Position numbers and translations under genes: made by a program. A DNA stretch of 64,000 nucleotides, from contig CALLDI010000011.1 in the NCBI GenBank assembly GCA_937998355.1, positions 177,542 through 241,541 of the forward strand, read 5' to 3'. This stretch comes from an uncultured Eggerthella sp. Lineage in GTDB: Bacteria > Actinomycetota > Coriobacteriia > Coriobacteriales > Eggerthellaceae. Below, one piece after another: positions 1 through 8,144 of the stretch; the first letter of the stretch is position 1; each line of letters opens with the position of its first letter. The notes beneath the pieces were generated by a model, which worked only from the letters and a program-made list of their open reading frames with translations, made no database searches and was not told the DNA's origin.

Positions 1-356
1 GTGACATCACGCGTAAGCTGGTCGGTCTCGTGCCGGCTGTCGGGTTCATCATCAAGGGCGGCATGGGTTACGTGGGGACCGTCGCGATCGGCGAGGCCAC
101 GCTCACGTATTTCGAGCAGGGTGGCAATATCTCGGGCCTTGCGGGGGTCGTCTCCCAGGCGAGCGGTGCTGCAGCGGATACCGCGATGAAGATCCGCAAT
201 CAGCGCGCCTATCAGGTGGCAAGCGACGCCGCGTCACCCATCGTTCGCAAAGCCGCCAGCAAGGCGGTCGGTATCGCGGGATCAGTCGCAGAAAATGCTG
301 CTCGCGGCACGATGAACTACTACAAGAACAAGCGCGGAAAGAAGCGCACGAAATAA
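1..356 (+). CDS. C-terminal part of a membrane-associated protein (DUF697-like), 5' end outside window
   Basis: The reading frame is open to the left edge and ends at TAA 354-356, so only about the last 117 residues are present. The visible part starts with a Gly-rich hydrophobic segment (VPAVGFIIKGGMGYVGT) followed by TVAIGEATLTYFEQGG, and ends in a Lys/Arg-rich tail. The pattern is reminiscent of the C-terminal region of DUF697 proteins, which associate with membranes and GTPases; this is a family impression from a fragment. A GTG at 30 is not a convincing start because the frame continues upstream of it. A tRNA with its own promoter follows. Confidence 0.5.
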   Translation, partial: DITRKLVGLVPAVGFIIKGGMGYVGTVAIGEATLTYFEQGGNISGLAGVVSQASGAAADTAMKIRNQRAYQVASDAASPIVRKAASKAVGIAGSVAENAARGTMNYYKNKRGKKRTK

Positions 357-528
357 GTTCGATCAGCAATTGAATTCGGATACCTATTGGACTGAATGCA
401 TCTTTTAGGGAACTTCTGTGTCCGTGGCGTAGTGTCGGCGGAAGGGGTTCTGCGGCTTGTCCCATGCGGCTCTCATGAAGAGCTCCAACTTGCACTTCGA
501 CGCTGCTCGGAATTTTTAGGATTGTGAC

Positions 529-556
529 TTGTTTTGGAGTCTTTTATGTTTATAAT
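529..556 (+). promoter_or_regulatory. sigma-70-type promoter of tRNA-Asp
   Basis: A TTGTTT -35 element (529-534), a 16-bp spacer and a perfect TATAAT -10 element (551-556) lie about 20 bases before the mature 5' end of the tRNA. This is the clearest consensus promoter in the left part of the window. Confidence 0.8.
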
Positions 557-576
557 AGTCAACGCTGATAAAGCAC

Positions 577-653
577 GGGGTGTTAGCTCAGTTGGTTAGA
601 GCGCTGGCCTGTCACGCCAGAGGTCGCGGGTTCGAGTCCCGTACATCCCGCCA
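577..653 (+). tRNA. tRNA-Asp (anticodon GTC)
   Basis: The full cloverleaf can be drawn. Acceptor arms GGGGTGT (577-583) and ACATCCC (643-649) pair with one G-T. The D arm begins GCTCAG. The anticodon stem CTGGC/GCCAG (604-608/616-620) encloses the loop with GTC at 611-613. The T arm carries GGTTCGAGTCC. The discriminator is G650, the expected base for aspartate, and the CCA end (651-653) is encoded. Confidence 0.97.
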
Positions 654-666
654 GTTTTTGAATTTG

Positions 667-693
667 AAGACCGATTTCGATCGGTCTTTTTTC
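667..693 (+). terminator. intrinsic terminator of tRNA-Asp
   Basis: A perfect 9-bp stem AAGACCGAT/ATCGGTCTT (667-675/680-688) with a TTCG tetraloop runs into a T tract. It lies 14 bases after the tRNA CCA end. Confidence 0.88.
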
Positions 694-746
694 TTGTCAG
701 AATCGATCTTCAACGAGCGCTCGTCAATACGAGTGCAGGAAGTAGG

Positions 747-818
747 TCGACCGCTCCGCTAGGAGCAGGATCGACCATTGCGCTAGAAGTAGAGCCGACC
801 GCTTCGCCAGGAGCAGGG
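747..818. repeat. three 24-bp tandem repeat units
   Basis: Units 747-770, 771-794 and 795-818 are in exact 24-bp register with the skeleton TCGACC-N6-CGCTAGGAGCAGGA. Units 1 and 3 differ at few positions and unit 2 is more diverged. A fourth unit may begin at 819 (TCGA) and a decayed one may precede 747. The period is a multiple of three, but no start codon or coding context was found. Confidence 0.75.
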
Positions 819-1063
819 TCGATATCATCTGTAAACACTGTTTTGCAGCGAAAACGTTCATATTTGCAAGAGATTTGCGTTTATATGCACAAAATCGTGC
901 GATTCGGGAACATTTTAAGGCTAAATGAGTCGCTTTCTTGTTCTTGATGCGATAAACCCCAGTTCAGATTTTTTAGGAAAGCCAAGACGTGTATACAACC
1001 GAAAACTTCTTGCAAAAAATCGGTGTTTGACTGCAAAAGTTGTTGTATCGCCAACGTAGTACA

Positions 1064-1128
1064 GTGCAGCGCGGTGCGGTTCTGTGCGGTGCAACGCAGT
1101 GCAGTGTAATGCGCTGCGGTTTCGTGCC
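1064..1128. repeat. 13 consecutive imperfect 5-bp repeats (GTGCR type)
   Basis: Reading from 1064 in steps of five gives GTGCA, GCGCG, GTGCG, GTTCT, GTGCG, GTGCA, ACGCA, GTGCA, GTGTA, ATGCG, CTGCG, GTTTC, GTGCC. The register is never lost over 65 bases. The block ends 9 bases before the TATAAT box at 1138. Confidence 0.8.
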
Positions 1129-1137
1129 AAATGACTC

Positions 1138-1143
1138 TATAAT
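1138..1143 (+). promoter_or_regulatory. candidate -10 element upstream of the ABC exporter genes
   Basis: Perfect TATAAT. No good -35 is seen at 16-18 bases upstream, where the pentanucleotide repeat ends. If used, it gives a leader of about 270 bases to the ABC gene at 1420. Confidence 0.4.
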
Positions 1144-1199
1144 GCTAAGACTTTTGAAGCGGGGGTTGGCCGATCATGCAGGGCACTGATTCGCGAAGC

Positions 1200-1228
1200 T
1201 GAACTATCGCATGTTTTGCGATAGTTCA
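1200..1228. repeat. perfect 12-bp inverted repeat, candidate operator or leader hairpin
   Basis: TGAACTATCGCA (1200-1211) and TGCGATAGTTCA (1217-1228) are exact reverse complements around a 5-base centre. Purine-rich AAAAGGAGGGGA follows at once. As DNA it has the form of a repressor operator; as RNA it would be a stable hairpin in the leader of the exporter transcript. There is no T tract, so it is not an intrinsic terminator. Confidence 0.6.
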
Positions 1229-1419
1229 AAAGGAGGGGAGAGCGACGACGATCATGATCGCGGAATCGAAGTCGAAAGAAAAAGAGTCGATGGTGTCGGT
1301 CGCCATGAATTTCCGCGATTAAACATGTACCTGTGTAAATTTTCTGTCGCAGTTCGTCGAGCTTTGTTTTTGGAGTACCCTAGAGAGCGTCTGTTTTTCA
1401 TCTTCGAGAAGAGTCGCGT

Positions 1420-3237
1420 TTGTTCAAGCTCTTTCGCACATATTTGAAGCCATTCGTCTGGCTGGTCATCGGGGCTTGCGTGTTCACACTCTTGCAGGTG
1501 GTCGCGGAACTGCAGCTTCCCGATATCATGGCGCGCATCGTCGATACGGGCATCTACAACAAGGATCTTGGCTACGTGCTCATGCGTGGCTGCGAGATGC
1601 TGGCCTGGGCGGTTGGGTCGGTCGCTTGCGTGGTCGTGGCTGCGTTGTGCGCTTCGCGCGCCTCCATGGGTTTCGGACGCGATGTGCGCGCGGCGATCTT
1701 CTCCCAAGTGCAACGCTATTCGCTCGCTGAATTCGAGAAGTTCGGCGCTTCCACGCTCATCACGCGCAACACCAACGATGTTCAGCAGGTTGAACGCTTC
1801 CTGCAAATGCTCATGACCATGGCGGTCATGACGCCGGTCATGTTCATCGGTGCGGTGGTGATGGCGTTTCTCACCAACGGGGAGATGGCGCTGATGATCT
1901 TCGTCGCGATCCCGGTCATCATCGTCATCGTGGCGGTCTTTCTGAAGATCGGCATGCCGCTTTTGCGTTCGTTGCAAAGTCGTATCGATGCGGTGAATCG
2001 CGTGACGCGCGAGGAACTGCAGGGCGTGCGTGCCATCCGCGCGTACAACAAGGAAGAATTCGAACGCAAGCGCTTCGGCGGGGTCAACCGTGCGCTGGCG
2101 GACACCTATATCAAGGTCGGGCGTCTGATGGGCGCGGTCATGCCGCTGCTCATGCTGATCGTGAACCTCACCATCGTGGCGCTCTATTTCTTCGGAGCAG
2201 GTCAGATCGATGCAGGAACGCTGTCCGCAGGCGAGATCATGGCGTTGGTGCAGTACGTCACGCTCATCCTCATGTCGCTCATGATGGTGTCGATGATCTT
2301 CGCGCTCTTGCCGCGTACGCTGGCAGCCTGCGAGCGCATCAACGCGGTGCTGGCCACACATTCGACCATCATAGACAATGGCACGAAGCAGACCGCGAGC
2401 GATGCGGGTGTGCCTGATGAAAGCGAAGCATCGACGGCTGACGTCGCGACCAGCACGACATCCACCATTCCTATCCTCGAGATGGACGACGTGGGTTTCC
2501 GCTATCCCGAATCCAAGAAAGATGCGCTCTCCGGGCTTTCTTTCAGGCTCGAACCGAACACCACCACTGCGCTCATCGGGCCGACGGGTTCGGGCAAATC
2601 GAGCCTCATCAATCTCATCATGCGCATGTACGACGCGACCGAAGGGACCATCTATTTCGATGGCGCAGCGATAAAGGACATCCCGCTCAAAACGCTGCGT
2701 GCTCATATTTCCTACACGCCGCAGAAATCGTTCCTGTTCACGGGCACCGTGGCAGAGAACCTGCGCTTCAGTGACCCTGATGCCACCGATGACGAATTGT
2801 GGCGCGTGCTCAAGATCGCTCAGGCGACCGAGTTCATCACGCCTGAAGCGGGCGGCCTCGACTTCGAGGTCTCGCAAGGTGGCGGCAATCTTTCGGGTGG
2901 TCAGCGTCAGCGGCTTGCTATCGCGCGCGGTCTTCTGCGTAAGGCTGATCTCTATCTGTTCGACGATTCGTTCTCAGCGCTCGACTTCAAGACCGATGCG
3001 CTCGTCCGTGCGGGCATCGAGGACCATCTGAATGGTCAGAGCGTTCTCATGGTCACGCAGCGCGTGAGCGTTGCGCTCGGTGTCGACCAGGTCATCTTGC
3101 TGGGCGAATCTGGCCAGATCGAGGCGTGCGGTACGCATGATGAACTGTTCATGTCGTGCCCGACCTATCGCGAACTCGCATTGTCTCAGCTTTCCGAAGC
3201 AGAACTCTCTACAGCTGCTGATTGGGGAGGTGAGTAG
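1420..3237 (+). CDS. ABC exporter half-transporter with degenerate ATP site
   Basis: Type IV ABC exporter half (605 aa): an N-terminal six-helix membrane domain (about residues 1-310) and a C-terminal nucleotide-binding domain. Walker A GPTGSGKS is near 387-394 and the signature LSGGQRQR near 491. The Walker B end reads LYLFDDSFSALD (about 513), with Asp where the catalytic Glu is expected, and the H-loop reads VTQRVS without His. These two losses define the non-catalytic ATP site of heterodimeric exporters such as TM287/288 and LmrCD. The start is TTG at 1420 because an in-frame TAG lies at 1381-1383; AGAAGAG upstream can serve as ribosome site. The partner gene follows after one base. Substrate unknown; multidrug export is the usual guess. 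Confidence 0.9.
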   Translation: MFKLFRTYLKPFVWLVIGACVFTLLQVVAELQLPDIMARIVDTGIYNKDLGYVLMRGCEMLAWAVGSVACVVVAALCASRASMGFGRDVRAAIFSQVQRYSLAEFEKFGASTLITRNTNDVQQVERFLQMLMTMAVMTPVMFIGAVVMAFLTNGEMALMIFVAIPVIIVIVAVFLKIGMPLLRSLQSRIDAVNRVTREELQGVRAIRAYNKEEFERKRFGGVNRALADTYIKVGRLMGAVMPLLMLIVNLTIVALYFFGAGQIDAGTLSAGEIMALVQYVTLILMSLMMVSMIFALLPRTLAACERINAVLATHSTIIDNGTKQTASDAGVPDESEASTADVATSTTSTIPILEMDDVGFRYPESKKDALSGLSFRLEPNTTTALIGPTGSGKSSLINLIMRMYDATEGTIYFDGAAIKDIPLKTLRAHISYTPQKSFLFTGTVAENLRFSDPDATDDELWRVLKIAQATEFITPEAGGLDFEVSQGGGNLSGGQRQRLAIARGLLRKADLYLFDDSFSALDFKTDALVRAGIEDHLNGQSVLMVTQRVSVALGVDQVILLGESGQIEACGTHDELFMSCPTYRELALSQLSEAELSTAADWGGE

Positions 3238-3238
3238 C

Positions 3239-5086
3239 ATGGCGCCCGGACCAGGAGGACCGCATGGACCGCACGGACGCGGGCCGAAGGAGAAGCCCAA
3301 GAACGCCTCGAAGACGTTGCGTCGCCTGATCGCGCGCTTGAAGCCTTTCACCCCGCTGCTCGTTGTCGTAGTGGTGTTCACTATCGCAGGCACGCTGTGC
3401 AACACGGTCTCGCCGCTCATCCTGGGCGAAGCGACCACGGAGGTCTACAGCGCCTTCGAGCGTGTGATGGCAGGGTCGGGTGGTCTCGACTTCCTCGTGT
3501 TCAATCGCATTCTGCTCACGCTCGTGCTGCTCTACGTTGCGTATTCGTTCTGTCAGTTCGTCTGTCAGTTCATCATGGCGAAGGTCACGCAAGAATTCAT
3601 CTACGGCCTGCGCCGCGACATGAAGGACAAGCTCGATCGCGTGCCGCTCTCTTTCTACGACAAGCGCGCCAAGGGCGAGATCCTCTCACGCGTCACGAAC
3701 GATGTCGATCTCATCTCGTCCACACTGCAAGAGACCCTCGTGCAGATCATCTCTGCGGTGGTCACGCTCGTCTCCGTGGTCATCTTCATGTTCTCGATCT
3801 CGTGGATATTGGCACTGGTGGCATTCGCTACGTTGCCATTGTCGCTGCTGTGCACGGTCGGTATCGCCAGTCGTTCGCAACGCTATTTCAAAAGCCAGCA
3901 AAAGGCGCTGGGCAAATTGAACGCGCACATCGAGGAGATGTATAGCGGCAATACGGAAGTGAAATCGTTCGCGCGCGAACAAGAGGCGATCGATGAATTC
4001 AACGCTCGCAATGCTGAATACTTCGGGCAAGCATGGAAGGCGCAGTTTCTTTCCGGCGTCATTCGTCCCGTCATGGCGTTCATCGGCAACCTTGGGTACG
4101 TGCTCGTGTGCATCGTGGGTGCGGTGCTCTACATAACCGGCGGCATCGCGACGGTCGGCCAGATCCAGGCGTTCGTCCAGTACATGCGCCAGTTCACTAT
4201 GCCCATCACTCAGATCGCCTCGATCGCGAACACCATCCAGGCGACGCTCGCGGCAGGAGAGCGCGTCTTCGAAGTGCTCGATGCGCCCGAGATGACCGAG
4301 CTCGCGCCTGACCAGGTCGAGGCCATTCCCAAACCTTGCAAGGGCGCGGTCGAATTCGAGCATGTGAAGTTCGGCTACGATCCTGAAAAGCCCGTCATCA
4401 AGGATTTCTCGCTCTCGGTCGAACCCGGTCAGATGGTCGCGATCGTCGGACCGACCGGCGCAGGTAAGACGACGCTCGTGAATCTGCTCATGCGCTTCTA
4501 CGACATCGATGCGGGCACCATCTCGATCGATGGGGTGAACACCGCGCTCGCGACGCGTAGCGATGTGCGCAGCAACTTCGGCATGGTATTGCAGGATGCA
4601 TGGCTGTTCTCGGGCACGATCCGCGAGAACATCGCCTACGGTGCTCAGGACCCTTCGGAGAAATACATCCGCCTTGCGGCGAAGCTCGCGCAGGCCGATC
4701 ACTTCATCGAACTTCTGCCCGATGGCTACGATACCGTCATCAAGGAAGATGGCACGAACCTCTCGCAAGGCCAGCGTCAGCTGCTCACCATCGCGCGTGC
4801 GCTTCTCTCGAATCCTTCCATCATCGTTTTGGACGAGGCGACGTCTTCGATCGACACGCACACCGAATCGCTCGTACAGAAAGCTATGCGCGAATCACTG
4901 GAGGGCAGAACCAGTTTCGTCATCGCGCATCGATTGAGTACCATTCGACAAGCTGATATGATTCTTGTTATTCGAGATGGGGACATTGTCGAGAAGGGGA
5001 CCCATGAAGAGCTGCTCGCTCTGGATGGATTCTATGCCGAATTGCACAATTCCCAGTTTGTTGACTGTATCGACGAAAGCGATTAG
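3239..5086 (+). CDS. ABC exporter half-transporter, catalytic partner
   Basis: Second half (615 aa) of the heterodimeric exporter. An unusual Pro/Gly-rich cytoplasmic N-terminus (MAPGPGGPHGPHGRG) precedes the membrane domain. Walker A GPTGAGKT is at 404-411, the signature LSQGQRQ at 508, Walker B IIVLDEATSSID with catalytic Glu533, and the H-loop IAHRLS is intact. This subunit therefore carries the canonical catalytic residues that its partner lacks. ATG 3239 is chosen because GGGGAGGTGA (3224-3232) precedes it at good spacing and the upstream gene stops at 3237. The two genes are surely co-translated. Confidence 0.93.
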   Translation: MAPGPGGPHGPHGRGPKEKPKNASKTLRRLIARLKPFTPLLVVVVVFTIAGTLCNTVSPLILGEATTEVYSAFERVMAGSGGLDFLVFNRILLTLVLLYVAYSFCQFVCQFIMAKVTQEFIYGLRRDMKDKLDRVPLSFYDKRAKGEILSRVTNDVDLISSTLQETLVQIISAVVTLVSVVIFMFSISWILALVAFATLPLSLLCTVGIASRSQRYFKSQQKALGKLNAHIEEMYSGNTEVKSFAREQEAIDEFNARNAEYFGQAWKAQFLSGVIRPVMAFIGNLGYVLVCIVGAVLYITGGIATVGQIQAFVQYMRQFTMPITQIASIANTIQATLAAGERVFEVLDAPEMTELAPDQVEAIPKPCKGAVEFEHVKFGYDPEKPVIKDFSLSVEPGQMVAIVGPTGAGKTTLVNLLMRFYDIDAGTISIDGVNTALATRSDVRSNFGMVLQDAWLFSGTIRENIAYGAQDPSEKYIRLAAKLAQADHFIELLPDGYDTVIKEDGTNLSQGQRQLLTIARALLSNPSIIVLDEATSSIDTHTESLVQKAMRESLEGRTSFVIAHRLSTIRQADMILVIRDGDIVEKGTHEELLALDGFYAELHNSQFVDCIDESD

Positions 5087-5095
5087 ATCCGCGAC

Positions 5096-5809
5096 ATGGA
5101 TTCGACCGAACTCAAGAGCGAAGACGATAAACCGGCGAAGGAGCCGGTCGAGATCGCTGTCTTCGATTTCGATGGCACGTGCATCAGCGGGAATTCTCCC
5201 GTTCTGTTGGTGAAGTATCTGCTGCGCCAAGGTAAGGTGCGGCCGACCGTGCTCGCTCGTATCTGCATGTGGGGCATCGCTTACAAGACGCATCTTCCGC
5301 AGAACGAAGCTTGGGTCCGCAGCCTCGTCTTCTCTTCGTTCGAAGGCATGAGCAAGGAAGAGGCGGACGAAGAGATGTATCGCTTCTACGACAGCTGGAT
5401 CGTCCCGCGCATTCGCCCCAAAGCGCTCGAAGTGATGCGCGATCACATCGCTGCTGGGCGCGAGATCTGGATCGTGTCCGCCACCTTCGATCCCATCATC
5501 GTGCGCGCGCAGCGCGACCTGCCGTACGATCATCATGTTGCGACGGACATGAAGGTCGATGCAGAGGGAAGGTACACGCGCGAGGTGAAGGGGCGTCCTG
5601 TGGAGGGCGCGGAGAAGCTTCGCCAGATCGAAGAGCATGCCGATGAAGTGCATGGGACGGGCAATTGGAAGCTTGCGTACGCGTACGGCGACCACTATTC
5701 CGACTCACCGCTGCTCGCTGCTGCCGAGCATCCCTTCGCGGTCACGCCCGGCCCGACGTTGCAGCGTTTGGCAGAGAAAGAGGGCTGGGGGATCCTGGAC
5801 TGGAAGTAG
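5096..5809 (+). CDS. HAD-superfamily IB phosphatase (SerB/phosphoserine phosphatase-like)
   Basis: 237 aa. HAD motif I is FDFDGT with nucleophile Asp24 and Asp26; motif II is in WIVSATFD; motif III/IV is GDHYSDSPLL. The layout (helical cap directly after motif I, PFAVTP near the end) matches subfamily IB, which includes phosphoserine and related small-molecule phosphatases. The substrate cannot be told from sequence. It begins 9 bases after the ABC exporter gene and is probably in the same transcript, perhaps processing a phosphorylated compound linked to the exporter; that link is inference from position. Confidence 0.85.
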   Translation: MDSTELKSEDDKPAKEPVEIAVFDFDGTCISGNSPVLLVKYLLRQGKVRPTVLARICMWGIAYKTHLPQNEAWVRSLVFSSFEGMSKEEADEEMYRFYDSWIVPRIRPKALEVMRDHIAAGREIWIVSATFDPIIVRAQRDLPYDHHVATDMKVDAEGRYTREVKGRPVEGAEKLRQIEEHADEVHGTGNWKLAYAYGDHYSDSPLLAAAEHPFAVTPGPTLQRLAEKEGWGILDWK

Positions 5810-5994
5810 CCCATCAGTTTCTTCACGGGTGTTCAACGTGGGCTCGATTTGCACGTTTCTTGTAATCACGCATGGGATAATTGAATAACTGTTACTCCTT
5901 TAGTAGCATTGGTTAACTAAACCATTCGTCGTCATGAAAGGGCGCTCGCACTGCTTGGACGCGCCTTCTGTGTTTATAAGGGAAGTGAACGAGG

Positions 5995-7653
5995 ATGAAC
6001 GAGGACACTAACTTCGGCAACGTTCCATCTCATGGTCATGATTTCAGCGATTCGCACGATTACCTGAAGCGCGCTGCGTATGCGGTCGAATCGGGCGATC
6101 AATTGTTGGGCATCCATCTCTATCTTGCTGCATTCGAGCAGTCCATGCTCGAGAACATCGTCCCGAGCGATGAGACGCTGGGCGGCATGCGCAAGGCGTG
6201 GGATCTTGCCGTGGCCGCTCGCCAGCATTCGCTGGCAGAGTACATCTTCGAGAAGCTCAAGCCCTATGTGAGCTCTGATGAGCTTGCGAGCAAGGCGGAT
6301 GAGCTTCAGGACATTGCGCTCGATCGCTTGGAGGAGTTCGGCTTCTCGCGCGAAGCGATCGAGGATATGGCCGAGCTCATCAATGAAGACCTGATGGGGC
6401 TTTCCCCGAATCTGTTCTGTCGTTATGAAGAGGACGCGCTCGCATCGCCCTTCTCGCTCATGAACTTCACGTCGGGCTCCGACGATGATGATCTTGAGGC
6501 GCCCGTGGCTGAACTCGAGGAAGAGGAGTTCGAGAGCCCGGAAGCCGAGGCCAAAGCGAAAGGTCTCGACGAGCCGGAAGGTCCGACCTCGCCCGACCAA
6601 GACATCGAGGCGATCAAAGAGGCGCTCGAACCGCTCGAACTTCCCGCATTCCCCCTTCCGAAGTTGAAGGGTGCGAAGATCGCGCACATCGATCTGACCG
6701 ATCACAAGAAGAAGAAAAAGAAGAAGGCCGAGCCATCGTTCGACTATTCCACGATCCGTGGTTTTTCGGGTGCTATCGAGAAGATGGGACAGCTCGGTGT
6801 CGGCCGAATGCGCGATCCGCAGTTCAAGGAATTCGTGAAGATGCTCAATTCTCGTCATGGCGTATCACGCATGCCGCAGCTCGGCACGCTCGTGTTCAGC
6901 AGCCCTGCGCGCGAGGATGCGAACTACTTCATGGTCGCGACCGTGGGCGAGATGGGTATTCCTGCAGTGCGCATGCGCATGGATCACAACATGCAGGGTC
7001 AGGCGGTCCTGTGCGTCATGGCATCACCCGATGCGGTCATGAACCAAGGCGGCTTGAATCGCTTCGGGTTCGACGGCCCGGCTGCGCTCATCTTGGAAGA
7101 CCTCGACCTGTGGGATCTTCCTTGGTTCGATATGGGCGGCACGGATGTCCCCGATCTTCTGCAGATGCAGATCTCGCGCGGTGCGCGCGAGGCGATGGCC
7201 TTCATCCAGTCTGCGCTCGAGAATCCCGAGGTCACGGTTTTGGTCTCTGCGTCGAATCTGGATGCGCTCGATGCCTTGTTCGGTCCGATGCTCGGCTTGT
7301 ATCGCGTCGTGGAGCTCGACTATCCTACCGATGCTGAGCGCAAGGAGATCTGGCGTCACGCGCAGAGCGAGCACCCGTCCATGCGCGGTCTCGATGTGCT
7401 GCAGATGGTCCCGTTCTCGAAGGGCATGTCGCGCTTCGAGCTGTATGCGGTCATCACCGAATCGGTCGAAGAAGCATATCGTCGCAGCATCGCGAAGGAT
7501 TGCTTCTGCGCAGTGCGCAGCGACGATGTACTGATGCGCCTGGCGAACTTCCACGATCTTGACTCGAAGGAATATGAAGCCATTGAGAAAGCGGTCATGG
7601 ATCGCTTCCATCGCTCCATGGATCACATCGACGACTTGTTGAAAGAAGACTGA
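5995..7653 (+). CDS. uncharacterised protein with AAA+-like C-terminal domain lacking a P-loop
   Basis: 552 aa, not recognised. Residues 1-150 look helical. Residues 155-250 are acidic, then Lys-rich (KKKKKKA), a likely disordered linker. The C-terminal part (about 290-550) follows an AAA+ order: a strand-like AALILEDLDLWDL resembling Walker B, VTVLVSASNLDALD resembling sensor 1, and VVELDYPTDAERKEIW resembling the start of the lid domain. Where a Walker A would be expected there is LGTLVFSSPAREDANYFMVA, with no GxxxxGK[ST]. It probably folds like an AAA+ domain but may not bind ATP in the normal way. Its TGA overlaps the ATG of the Rrf2 regulator, so the two are translationally coupled. No cell location signals are seen. 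Confidence 0.7.
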   Translation: MNEDTNFGNVPSHGHDFSDSHDYLKRAAYAVESGDQLLGIHLYLAAFEQSMLENIVPSDETLGGMRKAWDLAVAARQHSLAEYIFEKLKPYVSSDELASKADELQDIALDRLEEFGFSREAIEDMAELINEDLMGLSPNLFCRYEEDALASPFSLMNFTSGSDDDDLEAPVAELEEEEFESPEAEAKAKGLDEPEGPTSPDQDIEAIKEALEPLELPAFPLPKLKGAKIAHIDLTDHKKKKKKKAEPSFDYSTIRGFSGAIEKMGQLGVGRMRDPQFKEFVKMLNSRHGVSRMPQLGTLVFSSPAREDANYFMVATVGEMGIPAVRMRMDHNMQGQAVLCVMASPDAVMNQGGLNRFGFDGPAALILEDLDLWDLPWFDMGGTDVPDLLQMQISRGAREAMAFIQSALENPEVTVLVSASNLDALDALFGPMLGLYRVVELDYPTDAERKEIWRHAQSEHPSMRGLDVLQMVPFSKGMSRFELYAVITESVEEAYRRSIAKDCFCAVRSDDVLMRLANFHDLDSKEYEAIEKAVMDRFHRSMDHIDDLLKED

Positions 7654-8096
7654 TGGATATCACGCGCCGTTGCGATTACGCCTGTAGGATCCTGCGCTCG
7701 GCTTATGAGTGCGGGCAGTCCTATATCTCCATCGCCGATGTGGCGGAGAAGGAGAGCGTGCCGTATTCGTTCGCGCGCAGCATCCAGCACGACCTGGTGA
7801 AAGCCGGTTATCTGAAGACGATCCGCGGCGTGCGTGGCGGTCTGACGCTCGATTGCGATCCGCATGAGGTCACGCTGCAGGAGGTCATCGAGGCGCTGCA
7901 AGGCCCGATCGGCATGTCTCCCTGCTCGGTCGATTGTTCCTATTGCGATCGTTCGTCGGGTTGCGAGTTCAACTCGGTGTGGTGTGCTGCCGATGTGTTG
8001 GTGGCGCAGCTCTTCTCGTCCATCACGCTGGCCGATCTCTTCGAGAAGGGTGCGAGTCACCCTGAGGTGAGCAGGATCCTCGATTCGAAGTACTAG
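7653..8096 (+). CDS. Rrf2-family transcriptional regulator with cysteine cluster
   Basis: 147 aa, the usual Rrf2 length. An N-terminal winged helix (MDITRRCDYACRIL, then IADVAEKESVPYSFARSI and the wing RGVRGGL) is followed by a five-cysteine region: Cys91, Cys95, Cys98, Cys104 and Cys111. Rrf2 proteins such as IscR and NsrR bind an Fe-S cluster through three cysteines in this place, so an Fe-S sensor role (iron-sulfur status, NO or redox) is likely. The start overlaps the stop of the upstream AAA+-like gene by one base. Targets are not evident from the sequence. Confidence 0.88.
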   Translation: MDITRRCDYACRILRSAYECGQSYISIADVAEKESVPYSFARSIQHDLVKAGYLKTIRGVRGGLTLDCDPHEVTLQEVIEALQGPIGMSPCSVDCSYCDRSSGCEFNSVWCAADVLVAQLFSSITLADLFEKGASHPEVSRILDSKY

Positions 8097-8144
8097 CGCG
8101 AGCGCCAGCGCTTTTGTTCGTCACCTCACTCGCGAGATACGCCC

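Larger units (their letters stand above)
694..1419. other. gene-free stretch with tandem repeats, a -10 element and an inverted repeat
   Basis: No convincing protein-coding gene is seen in these 726 bases. They hold a 24-bp tandem repeat (747-818), a 5-bp tandem repeat (1064-1128), a TATAAT box (1138-1143) and a perfect 12-bp inverted repeat (1200-1228) followed by a strong ribosome-binding-like AAAAGGAGGGGA. A 22-codon reading frame (1254-1322) sits behind that purine run and could be a leader peptide; its start is 11 bases from the run, so this is weak. The stretch is probably the long upstream region of the ABC exporter genes. Confidence 0.6.

Noticed and set aside
580..762. Short plus-strand frame starting in the tRNA
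   Set aside because: It overlaps tRNA-Asp and its terminator and has no ribosome site.
1252..2877. Long minus-strand reading frame (541 codons)
   Set aside because: It mirrors the ABC exporter gene; its product is rich in His, Asp and Arg with no domain, typical of a shadow in G/C-rich DNA.
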